A program made the translations under genes and the position numbers. Positions 27,701 through 35,400 of a stretch of 64,000 nucleotides of DNA are shown here, piece by piece (the stretch's first letter is position 1; every line of letters starts with the position of its first letter). This stretch comes from CBDCWQ01 sp965223435 (GTDB lineage Bacteria > Myxococcota > Kuafuiibacteriia > Kuafuiibacteriales > Kuafuiibacteriaceae). The notes below the pieces were generated by a model. That model searched no databases and was not told the DNA's origin. It was given only the letters and a program-made list of their open reading frames with translations. The stretch is from contig CBDCWQ010000018.1 of assembly GCA_965223435.1 (NCBI GenBank), forward strand, positions 496,001 to 560,000, given 5' to 3'.

Positions 27701-28250
27701 GCGCTCGAGTCACCCCATCGGGCAATCCCAGGGGCGCATGGCCAGATTCCTCGTCCTCCGGTTCTCGGAACGCAAAGCCAGCTTCGGCGTTTTGCAGATC
27801 TCGGGCGGTGATAGGCCCATAGGTCGAAGTCTTTGGGTCCCAGAGGACGACCGTGGTGAGGCCTGTAAGGGAAGATGCCGGCAGAACCTGCCACCCCGAT
27901 TTGGGCGTTGGCGAAAGCGTAGGGGCTCCTGGCCTCCCTCGAACTTCGAATGTTTGCTGCGTACTGGTGTATACCCAATACCCTCCCGGGTGCAGCCAGT
28001 GTTGCTGGGCGGTGGCGCCATCGGTAAAAGCGAGGCGAACCGCAGGCGTATTTTGCAACGGGACCGACCAAACATCGAGTTCTTCTTCAATCCAGAGGTC
28101 AGGGACCTCAGCGCCACCGAATGGCACCGCCACCAGATTCCAGCCGGGTTGCAGGGAGCCCGAAAAAGCAATTGGCTCTGCCGCCACCACCATTCCCGAA
28201 ATCGTGGCTCCATACGCAAGCACCAGGGGAAGAACGATATGGTTTCTCAT
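21735..28250 (-). CDS. Giant exported multidomain protein: Asp-box repeats, helical domain, subtilase-like domain
   Basis: About 2171 residues; the ATG at 28250 is chosen for GAGGAG 8 bases upstream and a signal peptide (MRNHIVLPLVLAYGATISG). Parts in order: an N-terminal SLQPGWNLVAVPFGG domain (~25-190) and a propeller-like region (~200-740) with Asp boxes (SHDGGKSF ~310; SSVDGGQTW ~587). A long helical domain follows (~850-1400: AKWLRDQLWRNSPP, WAYTQGIALAQYARTG, GWPFSWNTRGDHWKD) that resembles alpha/alpha-toroid enzymes, then a linker. A subtilase-like domain (~1780-2060) has Asn in VVAAAGNHGTS and Ser in GYTSDASPVALALKG. The Asp and His of the subtilase triad are not in standard spacing (DDSGAHGLLVG). 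A single in-frame TGA separates it from the next frame. The substrate is unknown; surface or secreted location is inferred. Confidence 0.75.
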   Translation of the reverse strand: MRNHIVLPLVLAYGATISGMVVAAEPIAFSGSLQPGWNLVAVPFGGAEVPDLWIEEELDVWSVPLQNTPAVRLAFTDGATAQQHWLHPGGYWVYTSTQQTFEVRGRPGAPTLSPTPKSGWQVLPASSLTGLTTVVLWDPKTSTYGPITARDLQNAEAGFAFREPEDEESGHAPLGLPDGVTRALGPPSESLTQPGQFEPPASFEISGGAGLLARADLSETSEHVLAHVAYVVRGKENNGTDHIRYWRSEQAGKSGSFSEAHGWRLPSPDGKVRDMALTAQGDRVSIAWIVYGGASTAGGEEDRTSKVVVVQSHDGGKSFERETVVQANEDWKRGLDIAYDASSNHHLVWVEANKAYYLKNLEGTPSNVFDNELQIPPREEDEEPQVVDDAAPTAATAHSQTYRFERIVGQPSLHVGNDRVSIVVRQTRAWDPRPVANPTWTGTEMSSRDDDQSVKRDARDIRNADGWGKVWKTAYEVGDEALWDTVANAFQYRYSGTWQDADQILLAQRVLNPGPRSEQSPGHDSNNEIAYDSPWTVSSIASVGAAAGDNKPSYPKLARAPWGLVLVYEDGVSDNPNQSGHNAIRLQSSVDGGQTWSTPVTVGAGYVPAVAASEADDIQVLYYQPTSNQEGTIVSRTRSDRQSPWGEPVSINADEAKPIHWRSHGEKSDGLEGGVSLAAQASLFFAAWIERTEGYDRLVTSRASRASEAVRYSVQLPGRLTQGQRTQIEVTAVNAYGMRVSADDTLWVKTVDSSSLPSAGPALPSSTGLEGLHGNRRRGDQQSQNDVDQSEPEFSAPLSGGHVSLWADPTNLQITGAAGTVQLLPTSLNDGLMLLEGASGSARPQFAASADGNYEKAKWLRDQLWRNSPPSLGGKPTGYQVEYEPAEGGRNTEIQTPGSVNDQGKSEDASFLAKHERVWAYTQGIALAQYARTGTLEANTRAQALARTLCAQAVRSFDSERQIPVIRGWPFSWNTRGDHWKDARLVTGATAWVVHGIGLFLVSEAFESLSSDEQKAQRTCYREALAGLEAHRRDVITEDGRRFNLMTAGWTTQGLKHARNPWKLRKLSGAPMAREGEVWDYYDVLDAIGYDEFNPENLVTITRSDQDPITGEKRVLPNKMLTEAEIRLLKKTVKAENVVTEHNLDVLSVLNHALNYASDLGLDDVEHLTKWRDEVRNGIFHILWDRNDIQWRAELEAARIANASNRDKQNQIDDALSRGEWGRVVTGGGLRPRPEENPASFDFIPNHKHTAIDNCSWLSLSVDYQDLTSQEDIDALARCLEFTALSFNKDIAFEGKTYYGSHYFFDGFEDQYIEATDRQEKSFHLEATAGLIMGLLAFAEHHPEHPRSDFFGQEALALWAGVQDFVIDHEFPYSSQRIIDLSTLLNSSTAIIWFIDTYDQFNRHPKAPSTEADLEHTPTVVVPPFGGAFLLGGQSLSAQHGATPGVQLSVLKWFLQVAGPQLAKEPAKELVKASIVRSASQNLVTQGGKSAGQIMLSEVILTGLGGAILGTEASNALLDFVNNNYPVSVHNIYLWNSSFPLQIPADFRPLDADAFADPQAVQKMSLAEKALLAELALSPVDWSAPETWGHDSTHKKPLLDLALFAGMPADIIVHENNEGVQIYYGPRVSGVGGYVVEVSQDRMKVLDRHSEEASEVSADLSPVELAALLRLPELIRAWILRAPEPNQRGLLEEYLHQWIFTAGANPLPRVRSASGDVPIVSGTSKSPEGTDDESSTAGTAINPDARQETTEDEVAWLTRPEADSFSNAAMSTHAERVASPVKPGIYIGLDDSGAHGLLVGSQFRSYARYWGQLAGIDASKLHILWEPSVDRMDAYIEERRKYNHDRTGKPVYLVNQSFGYSSEIDPSDFSDDLKDALLNTGGTPEGWLWFMREKAKNRIHSANEVGISVVAAAGNHGTSVPDDSIPAGLTADNLTTVAALSSFSASLKAPLSIKSDFGPKTDIAAPGAGLASIDSSEEGADIVGYTSDASPVALALKGLIILEFTEHGHDLTPIELKQIVVGTRRPSPAVAHVTGIINPAKALAVARKARILMDNGAATASEALSQLDFSEIPPLRPDFGLRIDAAKATKLVEKADGSHIQAVSLNLDKLRTTDWSQYIDVIFIHNDHVVYVLPGEEMAGHFGIEQTGLWRWKETTVWFFKTENTDNNPKE

Positions 28251-28655
28251 TGTTGCACTCCTCGGACGCTCGAATCCTATGGGTACGCGCCAGAGAATCT
28301 CCATACCTCATCGCATTCCGTTATGCACCGCAATTTGTCTAGAACCCACATCAATACCACCTGCCCGAGGAAATGCGGACTGAACCACCCACATCGCGGA
28401 GCTGACGTACGGAAGACGCCAAAACTGGAGCTTTAGATGCGGGCAATCACCAGAGCGGTCACAGTGGCCCATGCTACGAATGCGAGCAGATGTGATGACC
28501 GCGTAGATGCCTTCTTGATGCGAGAGTCCCATAGCGCATTCGAGTGTCCACGCATCCGGAACACACGCGACCATCGGGCGTGGACCAATATCCTTGCTTC
28601 GGGTGGTTCTTGCGGTTGATAGTCCGTTGTGACCCAAGTGCATCCCGGAACAAGG
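28251..28655. promoter_or_regulatory. Divergent intergenic region
   Basis: 405 bases separate the giant gene (leftward) from the MopE-like lipoprotein gene (rightward), so promoters for both should lie here. No convincing gene is present, and I could not assign -35/-10 boxes or operators. Confidence 0.35.
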
Positions 28656-30098
28656 ATGAAGGCGCTCGCCTTTGGGGGTATCGTTGCCTTGATATTCCTA
28701 CCCACCTGTCTGAGCATCCCCGAGGAAGGTTCGGGCGACACCGGAACTGAGGGCTCGTCCAATGACGGCGGCGTCATGCCCCTGGATGAGGACAACGATG
28801 GCTACCTGCGCGAGGCCTTGAACGGGCGTCCCTCGGACTGCGATGACAAGGACTCCGCGAAACACCCCGGAGCCTTGGACGTATGCGGCAACGGTGTGGA
28901 CGAAGACTGCTTCGACGGAGACCTGCCCTGCGAAGATTCTATAGGCCCCGTGGTCCTCACATCGACCATCGGTCAGCAAACGATCGCGAGCCGCGCCCTA
29001 GAAGCGGTTCTTAGCGAAAACAAGAACTGGACCATTACGCGACTCAGCCAACCCGGAGGTCCCAATCTTCTATTCACTAACGAAGCCCTCAACGAGCGCT
29101 TTGTTTCCACCCAAATATGGGAACGCGCCTTCTCGTGGGCACCTGACATCACCGAACCCACTATGGTCATCGAGTCCGACGGAGGCGCAGTCTTTCGCGC
29201 GCGGGTCAATTGGAGTGCCGGCCTGGACCAAAGCAACCAGCCGCGGGCCCTGGATGGTCGTACAATCTATACCTTCTATCCCGATGGGCGTGTCCATCTC
29301 GACATGGATGTCACCGTTGAAGAAAACAGCGACACTCGTTTTCTCAGCTTCGCAGTGGCGCTCGATCCGGCGCGCTTTAGTCAAGCCAACTGGTCTGGAG
29401 GTCAAGCTGAGGCCATCAACCCACCGCAAAATGACTTTCACGAGATTCACCGGTCCACTGAGATGCGAGGTTGGAGTTGTCTTCACGGAGCCACCGGCGC
29501 ACCCATGATCGGTTTTGCGTATAACGTACCCGCGGGCTCGGGCGCGGGCCCGCGCATCATGGAATCTGAGATCAACGGATCACAAAGCCGCCAGGTGGCC
29601 CTTATCTTTGACTGGGTCTACAATGAGATGCCGCCCCTCGGGGCAGCGCAGGGCGATTTCACGCTGCTGGTTGGCACGAGCTCAGGTGGCCTACCTTGTG
29701 ACGCCGTCCACTCTGCCGTGCTGGCCCATCACGGGCCGCGGCCGTTAATTCCCACGAGCCCCGTTACCTTCCGGACAGACGGAATCGGCGACGATGACCA
29801 AGACGGCTACAACGAGGGCGGTGGATTTTGGGACCTCAACGCCCATGCATCAAGAGAACTCAATGTGAGCGTCCAGATCCTCCGGGGCGTCATAGGCCCC
29901 ACGCTTGCCATTCGAATCGGTGGCGTGCCGACCAAGTTTAACCCCGTACTTTTTGTCGACAACGCTCGTTGGGAGCACGGGCGAAACTATCTGTACAAAA
30001 AACAGGGGGGTACCCAAGATTCAACCGGCTGGCTTTTTATCAACGAGCGACTCAAACCCCTCTCAAGGATGCGGCTTCTCTTCCCTCTCGAGCGATAG
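28656..30098 (+). CDS. MopE-motif lipoprotein, function unknown
   Basis: 480 residues; the start at 28656 follows GGAACAAGG and gives a signal sequence (MKALAFGGIVALIFLPTC) with a near-lipobox (LPTC). Residues ~45-95 hold an Asp-rich calcium-type loop (DEDNDGYLREA) and a MopE-like Cys/Asp motif (PSDCDDKDS, CGNGVDEDCFDGD). The remaining ~380 residues are beta-rich (YTFYPDGRVHLDMDVTVEEN, LSFAVALDPARF, MIGFAYNVPAGSG), with a second Asp loop (GDDDQDGYNEGG). This body resembles a carbohydrate-binding or jelly-roll fold in look only. Probable surface lipoprotein of a kind frequent in Myxococcota. Confidence 0.72.
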   Translation: MKALAFGGIVALIFLPTCLSIPEEGSGDTGTEGSSNDGGVMPLDEDNDGYLREALNGRPSDCDDKDSAKHPGALDVCGNGVDEDCFDGDLPCEDSIGPVVLTSTIGQQTIASRALEAVLSENKNWTITRLSQPGGPNLLFTNEALNERFVSTQIWERAFSWAPDITEPTMVIESDGGAVFRARVNWSAGLDQSNQPRALDGRTIYTFYPDGRVHLDMDVTVEENSDTRFLSFAVALDPARFSQANWSGGQAEAINPPQNDFHEIHRSTEMRGWSCLHGATGAPMIGFAYNVPAGSGAGPRIMESEINGSQSRQVALIFDWVYNEMPPLGAAQGDFTLLVGTSSGGLPCDAVHSAVLAHHGPRPLIPTSPVTFRTDGIGDDDQDGYNEGGGFWDLNAHASRELNVSVQILRGVIGPTLAIRIGGVPTKFNPVLFVDNARWEHGRNYLYKKQGGTQDSTGWLFINERLKPLSRMRLLFPLER

Positions 30099-30100
30099 TT

Positions 30101-30121
30101 CCAAAGGCGTACAAGCTTTGG
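30101..30121. terminator. Inverted repeat between convergent genes
   Basis: CCAAAG and CTTTGG arms, 9-base loop, just after the lipoprotein stop. Weak terminator candidate. Confidence 0.35.
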
Positions 30122-30178
30122 GCGGCATCTTTGTTGCTCCGTGAGAAAAGCAAACAGGGGTGTAGATGGGCAAGCAGG

Positions 30179-31864
30179 TTATTTTTTGAGTTGGAGTTTA
30201 CCCACCTGCCCGGGAGCAGGTCGTTGTTCGCTTGATAGCTCAGCCTTGGCATCGCCTTGAGAGAAAACAAACCGCTCGTAAACCGGTAGACGGTCTAACA
30301 CATACATTCCAGGCCAAAATTCCCGCCTTACTCCACGTGACTTGGCGGGAAGATCGCCTCGCGAAAAGCTTCGTTCCAGCTCACCAGTCGCGGGGGCGCC
30401 AGACGGGTCCGACACGCGGTACATCTCGATATCGGCGAACAGCATCGATACCGGGAGACGACGAAACCTGATCTTGCCGAGGACTTTCTCGACCTGCTCC
30501 ATGGGTGCGGTATGAAAGCCGTATGCGCGTTCGAGGCCAATGGAGTGTACCAGCGTTTGGCTGAGGCCGACTGCCATCGATATTTCCTTGGACAGCGCCA
30601 TGGGCTCGTCCAAATCATCCATGGGGGGTTCATTCAGCTCAAAAAGTGCCGAGGTCGTAGGCGACTTGGCCTTGGCCACATAGAACAAGCACCCATGCGC
30701 GGGATGGTCGGCCCGTACCCGGCTGAACCACGGCTCCGGAAGATCAGACAGTTGGTATACAAGCACGTTCTCAGTCGGATCTCGCTCACCGGGAGCCTCA
30801 AGGTCGACCATGAGATTCCCGCGGGAAAAAGCGCGTCCGATGTTTGATTGCTCGCGAAAGGCGGCCGATACTTCCGCAAGGTCTCGTTCTGCCCCGAGGT
30901 CCAGGCAAGCGTGTTCCAGCGCGATCAGATTTTGTACGCTGCCAGGGACTTTAAATTCAATGTAGTCCGGTTGCTCGAGTTCAACTGTTCTATATTGTAC
31001 GCCGAATGTGTCGAAGACTTCTTTGTATCGATCTTGATCGGATTTGAGCGACGACACTTTTTCTGAGACATCCTGTACGTTCACACCGGATTCGGTTGCC
31101 ATGGTACGAAGAGCGCCGGCGTGACCACTGGTGAGGTACTCGTGCCCCGACAGCAGGTCAAGATTGGGTTCAGTCAGCGCATGGTCGTCGGCATAACCTT
31201 CGATCCGATAGAAACGACGGCGGTTGCTCATCCCCGCTCCGCACGCGAGCATGACCTCGAGGTAGTGACGCGCCAACATGGGATGAGCGTCCGAAAGGCT
31301 TGCGGCCTGGTCTTGCGTGAAGAGGACAACCGGATCGGGAAAGCGGGGATGTAGGACCAACGCAGTCCGGTGATAGGTATTGCCGCCGTCCTCTCGAAGA
31401 TATTCGAGATCGAGTTCTCTCAGGGCGGTTCTGAGCTCGTGGCCGTCCATTCCGCCGAGGATGGGCTCTTTGTATTCGCCTGGGCCATCCCCCGAAATAC
31501 CAAAGGTATCTCCAAGAAGACTGCCGTCCACCAAGGTTTCAAGGGGCGAGATCTGCAAACAGCCCACGCGCTCCACTCCGAGGTCGCACGATAAGTCGGC
31601 CGCTGCATCGAAGGCTTCCCGTTGGTCTTGTACATTTGAGGCAGTTCCTAGCGTCGCTCGACTTGCCCACGCGAGCTTGAGACCATTGCACGCACGAAAG
31701 TAGTCCACAAACGCGTCGTCAAGCTCAAATCCGATCTTTTGGACCACACGCCGGATACTTTCCTCTTCAATGGGGGGATTGATCTCGAAGTCGAGCACAA
31801 CGTGCTCAGGACTGGCCTCTAGGCGCTCCACAAGGGCAAGGACGCGTGCTGCAAAATTTAACAT
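30179..31864 (-). CDS. SUKH (SMI1/KNR4-like) domain protein
   Basis: 561 residues, soluble, no signal. The start at 31864 has AGGAGA six bases upstream. Residues ~30-185 show the SUKH/SMI1-KNR4 pattern: a helix, then GFELDDAFVDYFRACNGLKL with the typical F-x-x-x-x-N-G-L, a tryptophan shortly after, and a strand-rich part with FGISGDGPGEY. The remaining ~370 residues (two or more alpha/beta units, including SKEISMAVGLSQTLVHSIGL) are unassigned. SUKH proteins are frequently immunity proteins for polymorphic toxins, but this one is three times the usual size and has no toxin beside it, so that role is only a possibility. Confidence 0.6.
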   Translation of the reverse strand: MLNFAARVLALVERLEASPEHVVLDFEINPPIEEESIRRVVQKIGFELDDAFVDYFRACNGLKLAWASRATLGTASNVQDQREAFDAAADLSCDLGVERVGCLQISPLETLVDGSLLGDTFGISGDGPGEYKEPILGGMDGHELRTALRELDLEYLREDGGNTYHRTALVLHPRFPDPVVLFTQDQAASLSDAHPMLARHYLEVMLACGAGMSNRRRFYRIEGYADDHALTEPNLDLLSGHEYLTSGHAGALRTMATESGVNVQDVSEKVSSLKSDQDRYKEVFDTFGVQYRTVELEQPDYIEFKVPGSVQNLIALEHACLDLGAERDLAEVSAAFREQSNIGRAFSRGNLMVDLEAPGERDPTENVLVYQLSDLPEPWFSRVRADHPAHGCLFYVAKAKSPTTSALFELNEPPMDDLDEPMALSKEISMAVGLSQTLVHSIGLERAYGFHTAPMEQVEKVLGKIRFRRLPVSMLFADIEMYRVSDPSGAPATGELERSFSRGDLPAKSRGVRREFWPGMYVLDRLPVYERFVFSQGDAKAELSSEQRPAPGQVGKLQLKK

Positions 31865-32416
31865 CGGTTTCTCCTGGCTTGGTCCCTCGGTTTGTTTCTT
31901 TTGCAACCGCATCGTCCGTGCACCTCCTGAGGCAGGGGTTTGGGCGATGCCGTGAGCCGAGGTCTATTCGCGTGATCGCCATTGCGTTGCAGCGGAAATC
32001 AGGCGGACACGTGATTGGTTCTTACAGGCACCTACGACGAAACGCGATACTTGGTCGAAAAAAAGGCGTGTTTCTTGTCACATACCAAATAGGGTGCCGC
32101 ACGATTCACCATTTACGATGACGGTGGGTACACCCATTTCAGTCTGTCTTGAGTAGGCAAAGAACAAACCGGCCAGCGCCAGAAGAAGAAGTCCAATCCC
32201 AGATGACAACGGGATCGGGAACGTAGGACCTACGCAGTCTGGTAGTAGGTATTGTCGTGTCTTGGACTCCCCCAGTCCACTAGACAGCGCCCTCTGCCGA
32301 CGGAACACGGTCATGCTAGGCTCTGCTTGGGCAACGTTCAGGTCATCCGCCCCAACATGACGATAGAAATCGGGCACTTGCTTGATGGCGCGATCCCGAG
32401 AGGGTAAGGAGATCCT
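31865..32416. other. Intergenic region with a hydrophobic-tail remnant
   Basis: 552 bases without a supportable complete gene. On the minus strand near 32078-32230 a frame reads VGPTFPIPLSSG, then GIGLLLLALAGLFFAYSRQ, resembling the C-terminal hydrophobic sorting tail of exported proteins; it may be a relic. The ribosome site AAGGAG for the next gene sits at 32406-32411. Confidence 0.3.
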
Positions 32417-35400
32417 ATGCCCAAGCAATGGACGGCGCGAGCCCCTTTTCTGCTCACGGTCTTTCTCGTCGGGTGCGAAGCATCCCTTGTGGACCAGATG
32501 GACGCCGGTCCGGATGCGTCTTCGGGGGCCGATGCTCAGGTGGGGGCGAGCGACGGGGGTTCGCTTGATGCAGCACAACCGGACGGAAGTACGCCTACGG
32601 CCTGCACAACCGACCCTGAATGCGATGATGGACAGTTTTGCAACGGCTCTGAGACATGCGGGCCGGGGGGAACATGCCTTCCTGGGCGTGATGTCGACTG
32701 TTCTCCGTGGGCCGATGACTGCAATTTGGGAGAGTGCAACGAGCTCACCGACATGTGCGAGCCCATTCCCGGACGCGAGGGTCAAGGGTGCGAAGATGGG
32801 GTTTTTTGCACCGTGGGCGAAACCTGTAGCGCCGGCGTCTGCGGTGGGGGTGAGGCGAGAACCTGCAAAGATGTGGATGCATGCACGGATGATTCTTGTG
32901 ATGAGGCGAACCGCACTTGCCTTAATATTTTTGATGCTGCTTGCACTGTTTGTAGTACAGACATTTTTGAGCCCAACGACACGCGGATGACCGCGGTCTC
33001 GACCAGCACCGGAACCCACGAGAAGCTGTACGCGTGTTTGGGGGATGAGGACTGGCACGCCTTCGATGTGGGAAACAATCAACTCATCGAGGTGCTGGTC
33101 TCGTTCCAAGATGCCATCGGCGACATCAATCTTCGTTTGTATGATGACAACGGGATGCAAGTCGCCTCGTCTATCAGCGCCACCGATGACGAACAGATTG
33201 CCTACACCGCGGCTGCTGCGGGGACGTATTTCTTACTGGTCGACTTCAATGAGCTCAGTGGCGATGACGATGACATTCCGGGCAACCGCTACTCCATGAC
33301 CGTAGGTCTTGGACGGCCCTGTACAGATCGTTTCGAAGACAACGAGGATCTGCTCTTTGCGACGCCCCTGGGCACTGGCGAAGAAACGCTGCTCGAAGCC
33401 TGCCCCTATGACGACGATTGGTATAGCGTAAGCGTGCCAGACAACGGCCTTGTGATCGCGAACGCCCTTTTTGAGGATGCCCAAGGCGATTTGGATCTGC
33501 GGCTTTACAATGACGCCCAGCAGCAAGTGGCCGCTTCGCTGTCCAACGATGACAACGAGCAGATCATGTATACTGCGGCGACTGCCGGAACCTACTACCT
33601 CCGCGTGATTCTGAACCGCACTCGGGACGACGTTGTGCCTGGTGCGCGTTACGATTTGTTACTGGACCTGGACGATTCGTGTACCGATGCCTTTGAAAAC
33701 AATGATACCCGGCAGACAAGCGTCGCGATTACGGACGGCAGTCGAATGGCTCGAGCGTGTCCATCCGACGAGGATTGGTACAGTTTTGTCGCTTCTGCCA
33801 ATCACGTCATTCGGGTGGAGACTCTTTTCGAGGCTTCTATGGGCGATATCAATCTTCGCCTCTACGACGCCGGGGGCGCGCAGTTGGCGGCCTCGTTGTC
33901 TGCGACCAACGACGAGTCGATTGTTCTGACCGCGCCCAATGATGGTGTATACTCGGCTCGTGTCATTTTCCCCGGCACAGACGATATGGTGCCCGGAAAC
34001 GACTATGAATTGGTCGTGGGAACTTCGACGGCATGTACGGACCTCTTCGAAGAGAATGACAGCATGTCGTCAGCGCCCCGTATTGGGTCTGGAAGCTTTC
34101 CCGGCTTGGTTGCGTGTCCTGGGGACGACGACTGGTATCAAATTCCCGTCAGTCAAGTCGGTCGGCTAACCGTCGACCTTACGTTTACGCACAGTTCGGG
34201 TAACGTTGATGCTCGCCTGTTTGACGCCGGTGGGTCTCAGGTCGCGGCTGCGCTGAGTGGCGGCGATAACGAAAAGATTGAGTTTGATGTGTCGGTGGCT
34301 GCGGACCATTTCTTGCGAGTGTTTCTCACAAACGATGACCAAACCCCTGGCAATTCGTACCAGCTTTCTGTCGCGGGGGCGGATCCTTGCGTGGTGACGA
34401 GTTGCATGGCCGCAGGTGCTGAGTGCGGACCGCTTCACGATGGCTGCGGTGGTTCTCTCGACTGCGGTGGATGCAGTGTCGGTAGCTGCAGCGCCAACAA
34501 CCGCTGTGGATGCATGCCTGAGACGTGCGAAAGCTTGGGGCTCAACTGCGGTTCCGCGACTGACGGTTGTGGAACTCCGCTTTTGTGTGGTCAGTGTACA
34601 GATCCACAGCTTTGTGGCGGTGCCCACACCGCGAATGTATGCGCCGAGCCCGATTGCCCACCGGATGCGCTTGAGGCCAACGACAGCCGGGCCACCGCGA
34701 GTCCGGTGTCCGTGGGGGATGTCTCAGGTCTCCTGGCGTGTCCCGGAGACGATGACTACTACGCGATCGCTCTTGCCAGCAATGACCTGCTGATCGCAGA
34801 CGCGAGTTTCATTGACGCAGAAGGCAATTTAGACCTTCGATTGTACAATGAGGCGGGTTCACAGGTTGATACCTCCCTATCTCAAACTGACAATGAACGC
34901 TTGGTCTATACCGCACCGGCTGCCGGAACCTACACGCTTAGAGCTTTTTTGGCGGGGGCAGACGACACCATCCCGGGTGTGGCCTATGGGCTCTCAATCA
35001 TTACGGCTCCGTGTACGGATGCATTCGAAGACGCGGACGACCAAGGCAGTGCTGCCACGGTTGCGGCGGGGACCTTCTCTAATCTTTTTGGGTGCCCTCA
35101 CGATGATGATTGGTTTCATGTTGTTGCCGGGAACAACGAGCTGATCGACGTGACGCTTCGATTCGTTGATGCTTTGGGGAATATCGACCTCCGGCTCTAC
35201 AACGCAGGAGGCCAGCAATTGGCAACGTCTCTAAGCTCCACCGACGATGAGCGCATCGTGTACGTCACGCCTGAAGCGGGCGACTACTATTTGCGAGTTA
35301 TCGCGCACGAAGCTGGAGACGACGCTGAACCTGGAAATAAGTACACCATGGAACTCAATCTCGGTTCGTTGTGCACCGATCGATTCGAAGACAACGACTC

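Noticed and set aside
32078..33160. 360-codon minus-strand frame overlapping the PPC-repeat gene
   Set aside because: Most of it is the complement of the Cys-rich and first PPC region; only its last ~50 codons lie outside, and these were kept as a possible relic.
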